Below, one piece after another: positions 23,177 to 31,563 of a DNA stretch of 64,000 bases. This DNA comes from Parvibaculum sp. Its GTDB lineage: Bacteria > Pseudomonadota > Alphaproteobacteria > Parvibaculales > Parvibaculaceae. The first letter of the stretch is position 1. Every line of letters begins with the position of its first letter. A program made the translations under genes and the position numbers. The notes under the pieces are model-generated. The model was not told the origin of the DNA. It saw nothing but the letters and a program-made list of their open reading frames with translations, and did no database searches. The stretch is from NCBI GenBank assembly GCA_030649335.1, contig JAUSLL010000018.1:1-64000 (forward strand). Direction: 5' to 3'.

Positions 23177-23514
23177 CAGCAGACGCGCGCCCCGTTAATT
23201 GCCGGTTACGCCTTCAAGACGAAGGCAAACCATATCCCAAGTCGTCATGTACGGCTTGCGGCGGGTCGATCATGACGGGGCTTGGCAATGAGTGCCATGT
23301 CTCCGCCATGACAGACCGTGAACGGATGATAGATGAAGCTGTGCGGGAGACTACGAAGGGGAAGCCCAGGGCATACGGCAGAGACGGGCTTCGTTGTATT
23401 TTAATCAACAGCGAAGCATGGGGGAATCGCGCGGCGGAGGAAATATATTCGCACTTCATACCCAAGGTGCGGGCTCATTTTGCCGAAATCGCCGCGCGGA
23501 ACGCAGCCCCATGA
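23173..23514 (+). CDS. Phage hypothetical protein with cysteine motif
   Basis: 113 residues, start ATG 23173 overlapping the J-domain stop. The first half has cysteines (NCRLRL, SCTACGG, NECHV), a possible zinc site. The second half (MTDRERMIDEAVRETTKGKP onward) is helical. It may be two modules; an internal ATG precedes the second. No family recognised. Confidence 0.45.
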   Translation: MTADARPVNCRLRLQDEGKPYPKSSCTACGGSIMTGLGNECHVSAMTDRERMIDEAVRETTKGKPRAYGRDGLRCILINSEAWGNRAAEEIYSHFIPKVRAHFAEIAARNAAP

Positions 23515-23909
23515 GTACATCCGACGACTACGCCCGCGCATATGGCATGGCTGCGCGCCAGCAGGCTTCAGGTGCCTACGGTTATTCCGACATCACGGGC
23601 AGGAAAGCCGCGCGGCAAATGGTGCGCGACATCGGCGAAATCGTGGCGCAGGTCGAAGGCGTCAACGTCGCGGCTTCCATTTTGTACCAAGCCGCCGACG
23701 CTATCTCCGCGTCGCTTGTGATGCCCTACGTCGTGATGCCGCCGATTGTCGAGCCTGTGCCGGTCGCGGATCCCGTGCCCGTCGAGACGCCGCGCCGCGC
23801 CGCGCTTGCCGTGGCGTGGGATGCTACGCGCTCAAGCGGTGACGCCGTGTTCCGGTCCATCGGCATCGCGGCCACCATTGCGGGCGTGCTATGGGCATTG
23901 CTGGGATGA
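23511..23909 (+). CDS. Tail-anchored phage protein
   Basis: 132 residues, ATGA-coupled. A soluble N-terminal region, then a Pro/Val repeat (PPIVEPVPVADPVPVETP) and a single hydrophobic helix at the very C-terminus ([19 protein letters not shown]), the topology of a tail-anchored membrane protein. Function unknown. Confidence 0.5.
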   Translation: MSTSDDYARAYGMAARQQASGAYGYSDITGRKAARQMVRDIGEIVAQVEGVNVAASILYQAADAISASLVMPYVVMPPIVEPVPVADPVPVETPRRAALAVAWDATRSSGDAVFRSIGIAATIAGVLWALLG

Positions 23910-24310
23910 CAAACACGTCGTCACGCATGAAAGAATGGCGGCCAATTCTAGGCGAGGCGCAAAACTGGCGCTGTTGCTATTGCCATCATGTGATGACCGA
24001 GTCCGACGACGAAGCCGACACGGCCATAACCGTCGAGCATGTCATCCCGCGCACCTTCGGCGGATCAAGCCATTGGCTGAATTTGGTGGCGGCATGCCGC
24101 CGCTGCAATCACGGGCGCGGCGACTCCCCGATGGACCCAGGCATAACGCAAGAAATGTTCATCGAGTTTTTAATCGATGGACGGATGCTGCGGCCCAAGT
24201 ACCAAATCGAGGCTGACCGCATGTTTGGCGTCGTGCGCAGCGGGAGGCGCAAGGCGGAGCGACGTCCGGAAAATCTGAAATCGCGGCGCAAGAAAAAGCG
24301 CGCGGCATGA
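23906..24310 (+). CDS. HNH endonuclease
   Basis: 134 residues, ATGA-coupled. CCYCHHVM, then [26 protein letters not shown], is the complete HNH/McrA-type motif with two CxxC zinc knuckles. The C-terminal tail is basic ([13 protein letters not shown]). Could be a free-standing phage nuclease; not next to terminase genes, so a packaging role is not indicated. Confidence 0.8.
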   Translation: MTNTSSRMKEWRPILGEAQNWRCCYCHHVMTESDDEADTAITVEHVIPRTFGGSSHWLNLVAACRRCNHGRGDSPMDPGITQEMFIEFLIDGRMLRPKYQIEADRMFGVVRSGRRKAERRPENLKSRRKKKRAA

Positions 24311-24323
24311 AAGGAATCGGAAA

Positions 24324-24674
24324 ATGGGGCAGCGCGGGTGCGTCAGGATGGGCGGCATAGAAGGCGGTCGGCGGATCAACACCGATGATGTTTTTGAATT
24401 GGCGGTATCGCGGGCGCTTGGGCCTGAAATATTCGCCGACGCTGGCATCGCAATGGAACTTTGGCAGGCACTCGCCAACGTCGAATGGACCCACAACGAA
24501 CACGGCGCAGCCTCGTATTCGTTCCGTGCCGCTGGCGACCTCATAGCAGCCATCAGGGCCGAAGGCGATTATATGGACTGGTATTGCTGCGCTCAAGATG
24601 GCGTCGTCAGCGAGCGGATAGAGGCGGCGATGCAGATGGAGGGGTGGCAACCGCGAAAGATATTTGAAGAATAG
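24324..24674 (+). CDS. Phage hypothetical protein
   Basis: 116 residues with GGAA upstream of ATG 24324. A 17-codon reading frame (24307-24360) overlaps its start and could be a leader. Contains [20 protein letters not shown] then [20 protein letters not shown], a soluble alpha/beta protein. No family recognised. Confidence 0.5.
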   Translation: MGQRGCVRMGGIEGGRRINTDDVFELAVSRALGPEIFADAGIAMELWQALANVEWTHNEHGAASYSFRAAGDLIAAIRAEGDYMDWYCCAQDGVVSERIEAAMQMEGWQPRKIFEE

Positions 24675-24689
24675 CCGGGATTTTTGAAT

Positions 24690-24726
24690 ATACGCTATTG
24701 ACGCACATACGCTAACGGCGTATATA
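24690..24726 (+). promoter_or_regulatory. Strong promoter with operator across spacer and -10
   Basis: TTGACG (24698-24703), exactly 17 bases, TATATA (24721-24726). ATACGC-TAACG-GCGTAT (24707-24723) is an inverted repeat covering the spacer and the edge of the -10 box, and a further ATACGC half-site lies at 24690. Same architecture as the promoters at 3725 and 3788 but a different arm sequence. Confidence 0.75.
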
Positions 24727-24773
24727 AGAGGGGTGGCGCGGCGATGGGTCGGGCCGGAATGGAGTGAAGCAAG

Positions 24774-25313
24774 ATGGGTGCGCTAGGAGAAATCGAGAAA
24801 GCCAAAAACAAGATGCAAGCAACTACGCATGAGCCCGCCGCGCTTATTTTGCTGTCGGTTTCTGCCCTTTCTGAAATTGGGCGGAACGGTTTTGATTTCG
24901 GCATGATCGAGAACCCCACCATATTTGGCGTGCCATACGAAATTGACGCCGAATTGCCCGAAGGTTTCAAAATTCTAAGCGAGGCGCAGGCTACAATTTA
25001 CAAGAAGGTGCGGGCCGCTGTGAGAAAATGGGGGCGCAAAATGCACCTCGCCCCAGACGAAGCGCGTGCGCTGCGCCTTGCTTATGAAGACGGTCAAGTA
25101 AGTGCCCAAATTAAGTTTCACGGCAAAGCGAATGAGGCTGGAGTCGATGCCGACGAAACGCTGCAATATTTGTGTGACCGTGGGCTGCTACAGCGCACTG
25201 GCACAGACTCCGGCGAAGGTACATATGCCAACAATTACGGCTTGACCGCTGAAGGCCGGACATTCTGGGATGGTGTGAAGGCGGCTGTCAAAAGCGAAAA
25301 TAAATCCGCATGA
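24774..25313 (+). CDS. Unknown phage protein under a regulated promoter
   Basis: 179 residues, with GGAG upstream of ATG 24774. The C-terminal half (ETLQYLCDRGLLQRTGT, YGLTAEGRTFW) looks like a winged-helix domain; the N-terminal half is helical. Its own strong promoter suggests early or lysogenic expression. ATGA-coupled to the HTH gene after it. Confidence 0.5.
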   Translation: MGALGEIEKAKNKMQATTHEPAALILLSVSALSEIGRNGFDFGMIENPTIFGVPYEIDAELPEGFKILSEAQATIYKKVRAAVRKWGRKMHLAPDEARALRLAYEDGQVSAQIKFHGKANEAGVDADETLQYLCDRGLLQRTGTDSGEGTYANNYGLTAEGRTFWDGVKAAVKSENKSA

Positions 25314-25504
25314 CCCCCGCCGCGCTCGCCGCATGGCGATCCCGCCTAGCCCTGCCCCAGACGGAAGCCGCCAAACGGCTCGCCTTGCCCGCTGGGACGT
25401 ATCGCAACTATGAGCAGGGCCGCAGGGCCATTCCTGCGCCGGTCGCCGCGCTGGCGGCCTATGTCGAGGCGTATGGCTGGCCCGCGCCGAAAAGGGGGAC
25501 GTGA
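25310..25504 (+). CDS. Small XRE-type HTH protein
   Basis: 64 residues. WRSRLALPQTEAAKRLALP, then GTYRNYEQGRRAIP, is an XRE fold with little else. It is co-transcribed from 24698 and is a candidate binder of the ATACGC operator there. Confidence 0.65.
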   Translation: MTPAALAAWRSRLALPQTEAAKRLALPAGTYRNYEQGRRAIPAPVAALAAYVEAYGWPAPKRGT

Positions 25505-25698
25505 TGAGAAACATCAAAAAATCAATAAGCCGCTGCGTTAGGTGCGGCGCGGGTCGGACCGTCACTATTTGCGGGCCGAGATATGATGTTTTGCTGCCGT
25601 CAGCATGTCCGACGAAAGAACAGTGCGAAAAAGAATCGCTTTCCGACGAGGGGCTTAGCGGCGTTTCTGACGCGCAAATTGAGAAGGAATCGAAATGA
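25504..25698 (+). CDS. Small zinc-ribbon-like phage protein
   Basis: 64 residues from ATG 25504 (TGATG overlap, GGGGG upstream). CVRCGAG, TICG and ACPTKEQC give five cysteines in 30 residues. ATGA-coupled to the last gene. No family recognised. Confidence 0.5.
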   Translation: MRNIKKSISRCVRCGAGRTVTICGPRYDVLLPSACPTKEQCEKESLSDEGLSGVSDAQIEKESK

Positions 25699-26138
25699 CC
25701 GACGAATATGGTTTTGCCGCTTCGGCGTTGACTGGCATGCAAATTTATGAACACGCCGCGCGAGGGTCGGGGCGCACGTCGCGGCTTGTCGAGCGCGCGA
25801 CGTCATACGATCAAATCGTCGTCGCCACGGCAAAGGAAAGGGATCGCCTTGAGCGCCTATGCCGCGACGCTGGCAAGAAACCGAAAATCTTCGTTTGCGA
25901 TCCGCGTGATGACATTCGACGCACAGTCGGGACGGCCCCGCGCGGGCGCACCTTTGTCGATCATGTCTGGACCTTGAAATGGTTTGAAGCGGCCGTCGAG
26001 CGAGCCGCCTCCCAACTTCAAGAAATGCAGGCCGATGCGTCAAAGACTTGGCCAGAAGCGCCGAAGCCAGCAATTGCGGGCGGGCATGACAGTAGCGCCC
26101 CGCTTCTCTCCCGACGCGACATCACCAACCGCGATTAA
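25695..26138 (+). CDS. P-loop-like phage protein, last prophage gene
   Basis: 147 residues. RGSGRTSRLVERATSYDQIV resembles the start of a P-loop NTPase (a GxGRT Walker A). The expected Walker B acid pair is replaced by TFVDHVWTLKWF, so ATP hydrolysis is doubtful. It recalls short phage proteins with a GRTT motif. The gene ends about 110 bases before the tRNA, at the prophage edge. Confidence 0.5.
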   Translation: MTDEYGFAASALTGMQIYEHAARGSGRTSRLVERATSYDQIVVATAKERDRLERLCRDAGKKPKIFVCDPRDDIRRTVGTAPRGRTFVDHVWTLKWFEAAVERAASQLQEMQADASKTWPEAPKPAIAGGHDSSAPLLSRRDITNRD

Positions 26139-26178
26139 CGCGGTAATTTAAATTCCGCGCCGTTTTCAATTCCCAACT

Positions 26179-26197
26179 GCTTCCAAATCGCTTCCAA
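26179..26197. repeat. 11-bp-phased repeat beside the likely attachment site
   Basis: GCTTCCAA occurs at 26179 and 26190, one helical turn apart, in the gene-free 26139-26247 stretch between the last prophage gene and the tRNA 3' end. Such spacing suits cooperative binding by an integrase arm domain or excisionase. The other attachment site and the integrase are outside the window. Confidence 0.4.
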
Positions 26198-26247
26198 GGC
26201 TCAAAATGACCATCACCCACATACAGGCTAAGTCATTGTTTCCGTTA

Positions 26248-26324
26248 TGGTCGGAGCGGCCGGATTCGAACCGACGACCCCTTGTCCCCCAGACAAGTGC
26301 GCTACCGGGCTGCGCTACGCTCCG
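26248..26324 (-). tRNA. tRNA-Pro (anticodon GGG)
   Basis: 77 bases including an encoded CCA (26250-26248). The acceptor stem CGGAGCG/CGCTCCG, an anticodon stem CTTGT/ACAAG with loop CTGGGGG (anticodon GGG), and a T-loop GGTTCGAATCC are all present. The 3' end faces the prophage, the standard target for tyrosine integrases, so the last bases are probably the core of attR. Confidence 0.95.
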
Positions 26325-26374
26325 ACTAAACCGGATGAAAGAACGCTGGAAACCAACGCCCTTTGAAGGCGCGG

Positions 26375-26403
26375 AATATAGACGGGGGTTTGCCCATGGG
26401 CAA
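26375..26403 (-). promoter_or_regulatory. Promoter of tRNA-Pro
   Basis: Read leftward: TTGCCC (26403-26398), 17 bases, TATATT (26380-26375). About 45 bases before the tRNA 5' end. It lies outside the prophage, so the tRNA stays expressed after integration. Confidence 0.65.
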
Positions 26404-26489
26404 CGCCTCTATGCCACTATTTCCGCGGCATTTTGCCGATTTTTGAGATGAGGAACAAAGAGATAGGAAATGAGAGCGCCGCGCGCCGT

Positions 26490-27008
26490 TTATTCCTCGT
26501 CTTCTTCATCTTCCCAAAGGGTTTCGTCGACTTCTTCTTTCAAAGACACAAGGTCTTCAAGTAATGCTTCAAGTGTGGCGCGCGCGTCCTTGGTGAGCGC
26601 GCCGCCGGTTGAGGACGCCTCATCGTCATTGCGGCGCACTGTTTCACGTGCAAGCTCAGCCAGCGAAGAATCAACCGTGCCTTTGCCCGTCTCGCTGACG
26701 AACTTCACGCCTTGTTCGCGGAAGACTTTCTGCACGCCTTTGATGGTGTAGCCATCGTTGTAGAGCAGTGTGCGTACACCGCGCAGCAGGTCCACATCCT
26801 CCGGCCGGTAATAGCGACGGCCGCCGCCGCGCTTCAGCGGACGGATATGCGTGAACTTGCTCTCCCAGAACCGCAGAACGTGCTGCGGTACATCGAGGTC
26901 GGTGGCAACTTCGCTGATAGTTCTAAACGCGTCAGGTGATTTCTGTATCGACAACCCAGGTCCTTGGCTCCGCTCTTCAATCCGGTCTCTTGATGCGGAT
27001 CTGGTCAC
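26490..27008 (-). CDS. MerR-family transcriptional regulator
   Basis: 172 residues from GTG 27008 (GGAG upstream). The N-terminal HTH ([20 protein letters not shown] then [12 protein letters not shown]) is MerR type and the end is very acidic (LWEDEEDEE). This gene directly follows ihfA in many alphaproteobacteria; its targets are not generally known. 14 bases separate the two genes, so they are co-transcribed. Confidence 0.9.
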   Translation of the reverse strand: MTRSASRDRIEERSQGPGLSIQKSPDAFRTISEVATDLDVPQHVLRFWESKFTHIRPLKRGGGRRYYRPEDVDLLRGVRTLLYNDGYTIKGVQKVFREQGVKFVSETGKGTVDSSLAELARETVRRNDDEASSTGGALTKDARATLEALLEDLVSLKEEVDETLWEDEEDEE

Positions 27009-27022
27009 GGTGTCTCCAGTGC

Positions 27023-27340
27023 TTATTCGGCGGCTTCGGCCTTGCCGCTCAGGGCTGAGTTGATCAGTTCCTTGAGCACATGGCTGGGGCGAAACACCAG
27101 CACACGGCGCGGCTTGATCGGGACTTCTTCGCCTGTCTTGGGGTTGCGCCCCATGCGGCCACCCTTCTGACGGACCGAGAAAGACCCGAAAGATGATAAT
27201 TTGACGGTGTCGCCCTTGGAGAGGCTTTCGCCAATTTCCAGCAACACCGACTCGACGAGTTCAGCCGATTCATTGCGCGACAGGCCGACTTCCTGATAGA
27301 CGGCTTCGCTCAAATGAGCCCGCGTTATGGTATCCCCCAT
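27023..27340 (-). CDS. ihfA: Integration host factor subunit alpha
   Basis: 105 residues from ATG 27340, with GGAGG upstream. [36 protein letters not shown] and [21 protein letters not shown] are the HU/IHF fold with the Arg-Asn-Pro DNA-intercalating loop. It bends DNA at specific sites with IhfB, including in phage integration. It has its own promoter (27365-27393). Confidence 0.97.
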   Translation of the reverse strand: MGDTITRAHLSEAVYQEVGLSRNESAELVESVLLEIGESLSKGDTVKLSSFGSFSVRQKGGRMGRNPKTGEEVPIKPRRVLVFRPSHVLKELINSALSGKAEAAE

Positions 27341-27364
27341 AGACTTTCCTCCACATTCACGCAA

Positions 27365-27393
27365 AGCCTATGGCGAGGCGATTATCCCGTCAA
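27365..27393 (-). promoter_or_regulatory. Promoter of ihfA
   Basis: Read leftward: TTGACG (27393-27388), 17 bases, TAGGCT (27370-27365), ending about 25 bases before ATG 27340. Confidence 0.65.
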
Positions 27394-27490
27394 TATCAAT
27401 AGGATGCGCGAATCTTCTAAAGTGACATTCAGTTTCAGTCACCAAGTGAGTTAAGGCCGGTAACTGCAGCACTCATCACACGGAAACGAC

Positions 27491-28468
27491 TTACCAACGC
27501 ACCATCACAGAGCCCCAGGTGAAACCGCCACCCATGGCCTCAAGCAGCACAACATCGCCCTTTTTCACCCGCCCATCGCGGACCGCACCATCGAGCGCCA
27601 GCGGCACAGAAGCGGCCGATGTATTGCCGTGTTCTCCGACCGTGATGACCACCTTTTCGGGCGGCAGGCCGATACGCTTGGCGGTGCCGTCGAGGATGCG
27701 CTTGTTGGCCTGATGCGGCACGAACCAGTCAACATCATCAATAGTCATCCCCGTGGCCTCAAGCGACTCACGGATGGTGTCGGCGATGTTGACGACAGCA
27801 TGACGGAAGACCTCACGGCCTTCCATACGCACGTGGCCAGTGGTGCCGGTCGAGGACGGGCCACCATCGACATAGAGCTTGTCCTTGTAGCGGCCATCGG
27901 AATGAAGGTGAGCCGTGAGGATGCCACGATCAGCATTCGTACCCTCGCCTTCCGACCCCTGCACGATGACCGCGCCGGCGCCGTCTCCGAACAATACGCA
28001 TGTGGTTCGGTCGGTCCAGTCGAGCAAACGCGAAAAGGTCTCAGCGCCGATAACGAGCACAGTCTTTGACTGGCCGCAGCGGATGAAGGTATCGGCGATA
28101 GTGAGCGCATAGACAAAGCCGGAGCACACGGCCTGCACGTCGAAAGCGGCACCGTGATGAAGTCCGAGGGCGGCCTGCACGGTGACGGCCGTCGCCGGAA
28201 ATGTATTGTCGGGCGTGGTGGTCGCCATGATGATTGTGTCGATGGACTGCACGTCAATGCCCGAATGGGCGATGGCGGCACGCGCGGCATGAATCGCGAG
28301 GTCGGATGTCTTCTCGTCATCCGCCGCGATATGGCGGGCATGGATGCCGGTCCGCTCTACAATCCAATCGTCAGTTGTATCGACGATTTTGGTAATGTCG
28401 TCATTGGACATGCGGCGCGCTGGCAGATAGCTGCCGACGCCTGTGATAACGCTACGAATAATACTCAC
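27491..28468 (-). CDS. fabH: Beta-ketoacyl-ACP synthase III
   Basis: 325 residues, full length. Condenses acetyl-CoA with malonyl-ACP to start fatty-acid synthesis. The catalytic triad is visible: Cys115 in DVQAVCSGF, His in [11 protein letters not shown] and Asn in [13 protein letters not shown] 28468 overlaps the plsX stop (GTGA). Followed downstream by ihfA and merR. Confidence 0.97.
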   Translation of the reverse strand: MSIIRSVITGVGSYLPARRMSNDDITKIVDTTDDWIVERTGIHARHIAADDEKTSDLAIHAARAAIAHSGIDVQSIDTIIMATTTPDNTFPATAVTVQAALGLHHGAAFDVQAVCSGFVYALTIADTFIRCGQSKTVLVIGAETFSRLLDWTDRTTCVLFGDGAGAVIVQGSEGEGTNADRGILTAHLHSDGRYKDKLYVDGGPSSTGTTGHVRMEGREVFRHAVVNIADTIRESLEATGMTIDDVDWFVPHQANKRILDGTAKRIGLPPEKVVITVGEHGNTSAASVPLALDGAVRDGRVKKGDVVLLEAMGGGFTWGSVMVRW

Positions 28469-29568
28469 GATAGAGCAGCCTCAGACTCATCAGGTGTGGC
28501 GGGAGCCGTGTCGCGGTTGCTGACCGGCTTCAACCCGTCAAGCGAGCCGAGATCGGCCATGATTTTATGTACAAGATCGGCGGCCGCGACATCAACGGCA
28601 ACGTCGATGGCATAGGCGAAACCTTCGGCATCAGTGCCGCCATGGCTTTTGACCACAAGACCATTGAGACCGAGAAACAACGCGCCGTTCGAGGTGCGCG
28701 GATCAAGCTTGCGGCTCAGCGCTTTGAACGCGCCTTGCGCGAAGAGATAGCCGATACGCGACATGAGCGAACTCTTGAGCGCGCCGCGCAAAAACTCGAC
28801 GATCATGCGCACAGTGCCTTCGGCTGTTTTGAGCGCGATATTACCGGTGTAGCCATCGGTCACCACGACATCGGTGGTGCCTTTGGAAATGTCATCACCT
28901 TCGACAAAGCCGTGGAACTTCAGAGGCAGGCCGGTGTTGCGCAATATCTGCGCGGCTTCCTTGACCTGCTCGGTGCCTTTAACTTCTTCCTGACCGATAT
29001 TCAACAACCCGACAGTAGGCTGCTCAAGACCAGTGATGATGCGCGCGAAAGCCTCGCCCATGACGGCGAATTGCACGAGCTGAAACGCACTCGGCCCGAT
29101 GGTGGCTCCGAGATCGAGCACAACGCTTTCGCCGCTTGCCGTCGGCCACAGAGCAGCAAGCGCGGGACGCTCGACATTGGGCATGGTCTTGAGAATGACT
29201 TTGGCCATCGCCATGAGCGCGCCGGTGTTGCCTGCCGACAGCGCCACCTGTGCACGGCCCGACTTCACAGCATCAATGGCAAGCCACATGCTGCTGGTCT
29301 TACGACCACGGCGCAAAGCCTGGCTCGGCAATTCCTCCATCGAGATTGCGACATCTGTGTGCACGATTTCGCTGATGGCAGCGACGCGCGGAAATTTATC
29401 GAGAACGGGCCGCATAGCCGCTTCATCACCGAAGATGACAAAGCGCACACCGGGATGGCGCAGAGCCGCTATATCGGCACCGCCAATTGTGGTTTCGGGA
29501 CCGTGATCGCCACCCATACCATCAATGGCGATGGTGAGCCCGCCCGTGCCTGTACCGCTAATCGTCAC
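28465..29568 (-). CDS. plsX: Phosphate acyltransferase PlsX
   Basis: 367 residues from GTG 29568, chosen because GAGG lies 5 bases upstream; ATG 29631 is in frame but would add 21 atypical residues. [12 protein letters not shown] is the PlsX N-terminal signature, with [12 protein letters not shown] and [11 protein letters not shown] following. Converts acyl-ACP to acyl-phosphate for phospholipid synthesis, and is coupled to fabH. Confidence 0.95.
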   Translation of the reverse strand: MTISGTGTGGLTIAIDGMGGDHGPETTIGGADIAALRHPGVRFVIFGDEAAMRPVLDKFPRVAAISEIVHTDVAISMEELPSQALRRGRKTSSMWLAIDAVKSGRAQVALSAGNTGALMAMAKVILKTMPNVERPALAALWPTASGESVVLDLGATIGPSAFQLVQFAVMGEAFARIITGLEQPTVGLLNIGQEEVKGTEQVKEAAQILRNTGLPLKFHGFVEGDDISKGTTDVVVTDGYTGNIALKTAEGTVRMIVEFLRGALKSSLMSRIGYLFAQGAFKALSRKLDPRTSNGALFLGLNGLVVKSHGGTDAEGFAYAIDVAVDVAAADLVHKIMADLGSLDGLKPVSNRDTAPATPDESEAALS

Positions 29569-29691
29569 CCCAACCTCACTGATGCATTCTATGCCGCCAA
29601 GGGCATAGCCCAAGGCCGCCCCATTCGCCACGAAGATAACGAGTTGCGCGCATGTGACAACTCAAACGTCGCGCCCTAACCACTTGCAGAA

Positions 29692-30261
29692 TCAATCTTT
29701 TCTCTTGAGTTTTTCAAGGGCAGCAAAGGGATTTGGCTTGATTTCCGTCACTTCCGCAGAGGTGATTTCCGCCGGCTTGAAGACCGCTCCGGGCTTTTTC
29801 GGATAGGGGTCAATGGCGATGGCCAGTTGTTCCGACATAGCTTCCCCAAGGTCAATGACGCCATTTTCGATGGCTTCGGGGGGATCTTCGTTCTGCACAT
29901 CGACGATAATTTCTTTGTCCGATGCCTTGGCTGCGTCGCGTTCAATCATCTCGAGAGGCAGAAAATTCAGGGTGAATGACGATTTGACGTGCGCGTCAAT
30001 GGGCTCCAGCGTGGCGATGCAAGCCTGAACCACATCGGCCTCCAACGTGCCTTCGACGACAAGGCCGTGACGACGCCAGGGTTTGACGTTGGCCGTACCC
30101 TTGAACTTGTCGAGCGCAATGAGGTTGAAACGTGTCGCCAGAGCCGCACGCTCCCCCTCCCCGACTTCAAAACGCACAACCTTGCCATTGGGCGGCACAT
30201 CGGTAACGGCCAGAAGTTTGCTGAATTCCGGTGTGACATTGGTGGGCGGAACAGCACTCAT
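29692..30261 (-). CDS. YceD/DUF177-family protein
   Basis: 189 residues. RHGLVVEGTLEADVVQACIATLEPID is the DUF177 core, which in other bacteria is linked to 23S rRNA accumulation and usually precedes rpmF-plsX. Here it is 123 bases before plsX, without rpmF. ATGA-coupled to the chaperone gene upstream. Confidence 0.85.
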   Translation of the reverse strand: MSAVPPTNVTPEFSKLLAVTDVPPNGKVVRFEVGEGERAALATRFNLIALDKFKGTANVKPWRRHGLVVEGTLEADVVQACIATLEPIDAHVKSSFTLNFLPLEMIERDAAKASDKEIIVDVQNEDPPEAIENGVIDLGEAMSEQLAIAIDPYPKKPGAVFKPAEITSAEVTEIKPNPFAALEKLKRKD

Positions 30262-30824
30262 TGCGACATGTCCTTGTCATTGAATTCGATTGAGGGAAGC
30301 GCGCCCTCGAGCATGGATGCGGTGGAAACCGCCGTCAGAGCCGCATCAAACCGGCGGACATAGGCGGACATGAGCGCGAGCACGGCACCATCCGGCACGG
30401 CCCCGGCATAGACATTGCGCGTCAGAGCCGTCTGCAACGCGTCACTTTCGGGCGAATCAAGACCCTCGTCATAGGCCCCTATGCGACCATAAAAGGCAGA
30501 GGCCATGCCTTTAATCTCTTTGCCGACCTTGAGGTCGCTGATGCCGATTTCGCGAAGCGTCTGGTCCATATCGTCAAACAGGATGTCGAAAACCTTCTGG
30601 CCAAGCTCTTTTGACGCTTCAGCCTCGGTTTCCGCCACTTTACGTAAGCGCCGGAGCACCAGAAAGGCATGCAGCGCCAGCATTTCGAACCGGCCTTCCA
30701 GCGTGTCGGGCACGCCGCCGTCCAGATAAAGGGCGGGCTTGCGGGCTTGCGAGACCAACGCGGCATAGATAGCGTAAGCTTCCTGCTCACGATCCGTCCG
30801 GCCAAAAATTCTCTTCCACATCAT
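30258..30824 (-). CDS. Ubiquinol-cytochrome c chaperone (CBP3 family)
   Basis: 188 residues from ATG 30824 (GGAG 8 bases upstream). AYAIYAALVSQARKPALYLD, LHAFLVLRRL and FDILFDDMDQTLREIGISDL match the CBP3/UQCC1 family, which assists assembly of the cytochrome bc1 complex. Cytoplasmic, peripheral. Transcribed away from bamE. Confidence 0.9.
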   Translation of the reverse strand: MMWKRIFGRTDREQEAYAIYAALVSQARKPALYLDGGVPDTLEGRFEMLALHAFLVLRRLRKVAETEAEASKELGQKVFDILFDDMDQTLREIGISDLKVGKEIKGMASAFYGRIGAYDEGLDSPESDALQTALTRNVYAGAVPDGAVLALMSAYVRRFDAALTAVSTASMLEGALPSIEFNDKDMSQ

Positions 30825-30976
30825 GCCGTTAACTCCGTCCAGCCAAATTGCCCCCAGCCCCTGCTCAGGCTCGTTATTGCACATCGGCTTTCAAGAACAA
30901 GAAGCAGATTGAATTTAGCGACCGACAAGGGTAGGTCAACGTCAGAACATTCAGGGTCTCGGGAGGGTCCGCCAGT

Positions 30977-31489
30977 ATGACTTCCAATCGCTTACCGCGT
31001 CGCAGCCGTGTTGTGGCTGCTATTGCCATACTCGCCATGTCCACTTCCGCGCTGAGCGGCTGTATGCCGCTCGTGGCCCCCGTGACGTCAAACCGCGGCT
31101 ATATCGTCAACGAAACCGACCTGAAGAAGATCAAACCCCAGGTCTCGACCCTTGAGGATGTCGGCCGTTACATGGGCTCGCCCTCGACCATATCGTCTGA
31201 CGACGGTGTCGCCTGGTACTACATCACCAGCAAATTCGAATCTTATCTCTATCACCCGCCGGAAGAAGTCGAACGCACAGTCATCGCGGTGTATTTCGAC
31301 AAGACCAATATCGTGCAGGAAGTTCTCTATTACGGGTTGCAGGACGGTGAAATCGTCGACCTGGAGACGCGCAAGACCCCGACCCGCGGCAAGGAACTCA
31401 CCGTGCTCGGTCAGTTGTTCGGCAATCTGGGTCGCTTCAACAACCAGAACTCAACTTCAAATTCAAAGCCGAAACCCGGCGGTCGCTGA
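30977..31489 (+). CDS. bamE: Outer-membrane assembly lipoprotein BamE
   Basis: 170 residues. A signal peptide with lipobox LSGC (26-29) precedes a SmpA/OmlA domain: TDLKKIKPQVSTLEDVGRYM, DDGVAWYYITSK, IAVYFDKTNIVQEVLYYG. Component of the BAM complex. The Ser/Asn/Lys tail is variable. Followed by a strong terminator at 31519. Confidence 0.93.
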   Translation: MTSNRLPRRSRVVAAIAILAMSTSALSGCMPLVAPVTSNRGYIVNETDLKKIKPQVSTLEDVGRYMGSPSTISSDDGVAWYYITSKFESYLYHPPEEVERTVIAVYFDKTNIVQEVLYYGLQDGEIVDLETRKTPTRGKELTVLGQLFGNLGRFNNQNSTSNSKPKPGGR

Positions 31490-31518
31490 ACGCGGCGAAC
31501 AAAAAATCCCAAACGAAA

Positions 31519-31548
31519 GGGCCCCGCAAATTTGCGGGGCCCTTTTTT
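31519..31548 (+). terminator. Intrinsic terminator after bamE
   Basis: A perfect 24-base palindrome (arms GGGCCCCGCAAA and its complement, 31519-31542) followed by six T. The opposite side has A-runs (31501-31518), so it can also serve the converging hppA transcript. Confidence 0.9.
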
Positions 31549-31563
31549 AGTTTGCAGCTTGCC

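Noticed and set aside
1-26138. CRISPR array
   Set aside because: Repeats in the prophage are short palindromes or iterons at irregular spacing, without 20-40-base direct repeats and uniform spacers.
31519-31542. 24-base palindrome as an operator or attachment site
   Set aside because: Six T follow directly and it sits just after bamE, so it is an ordinary intrinsic terminator.
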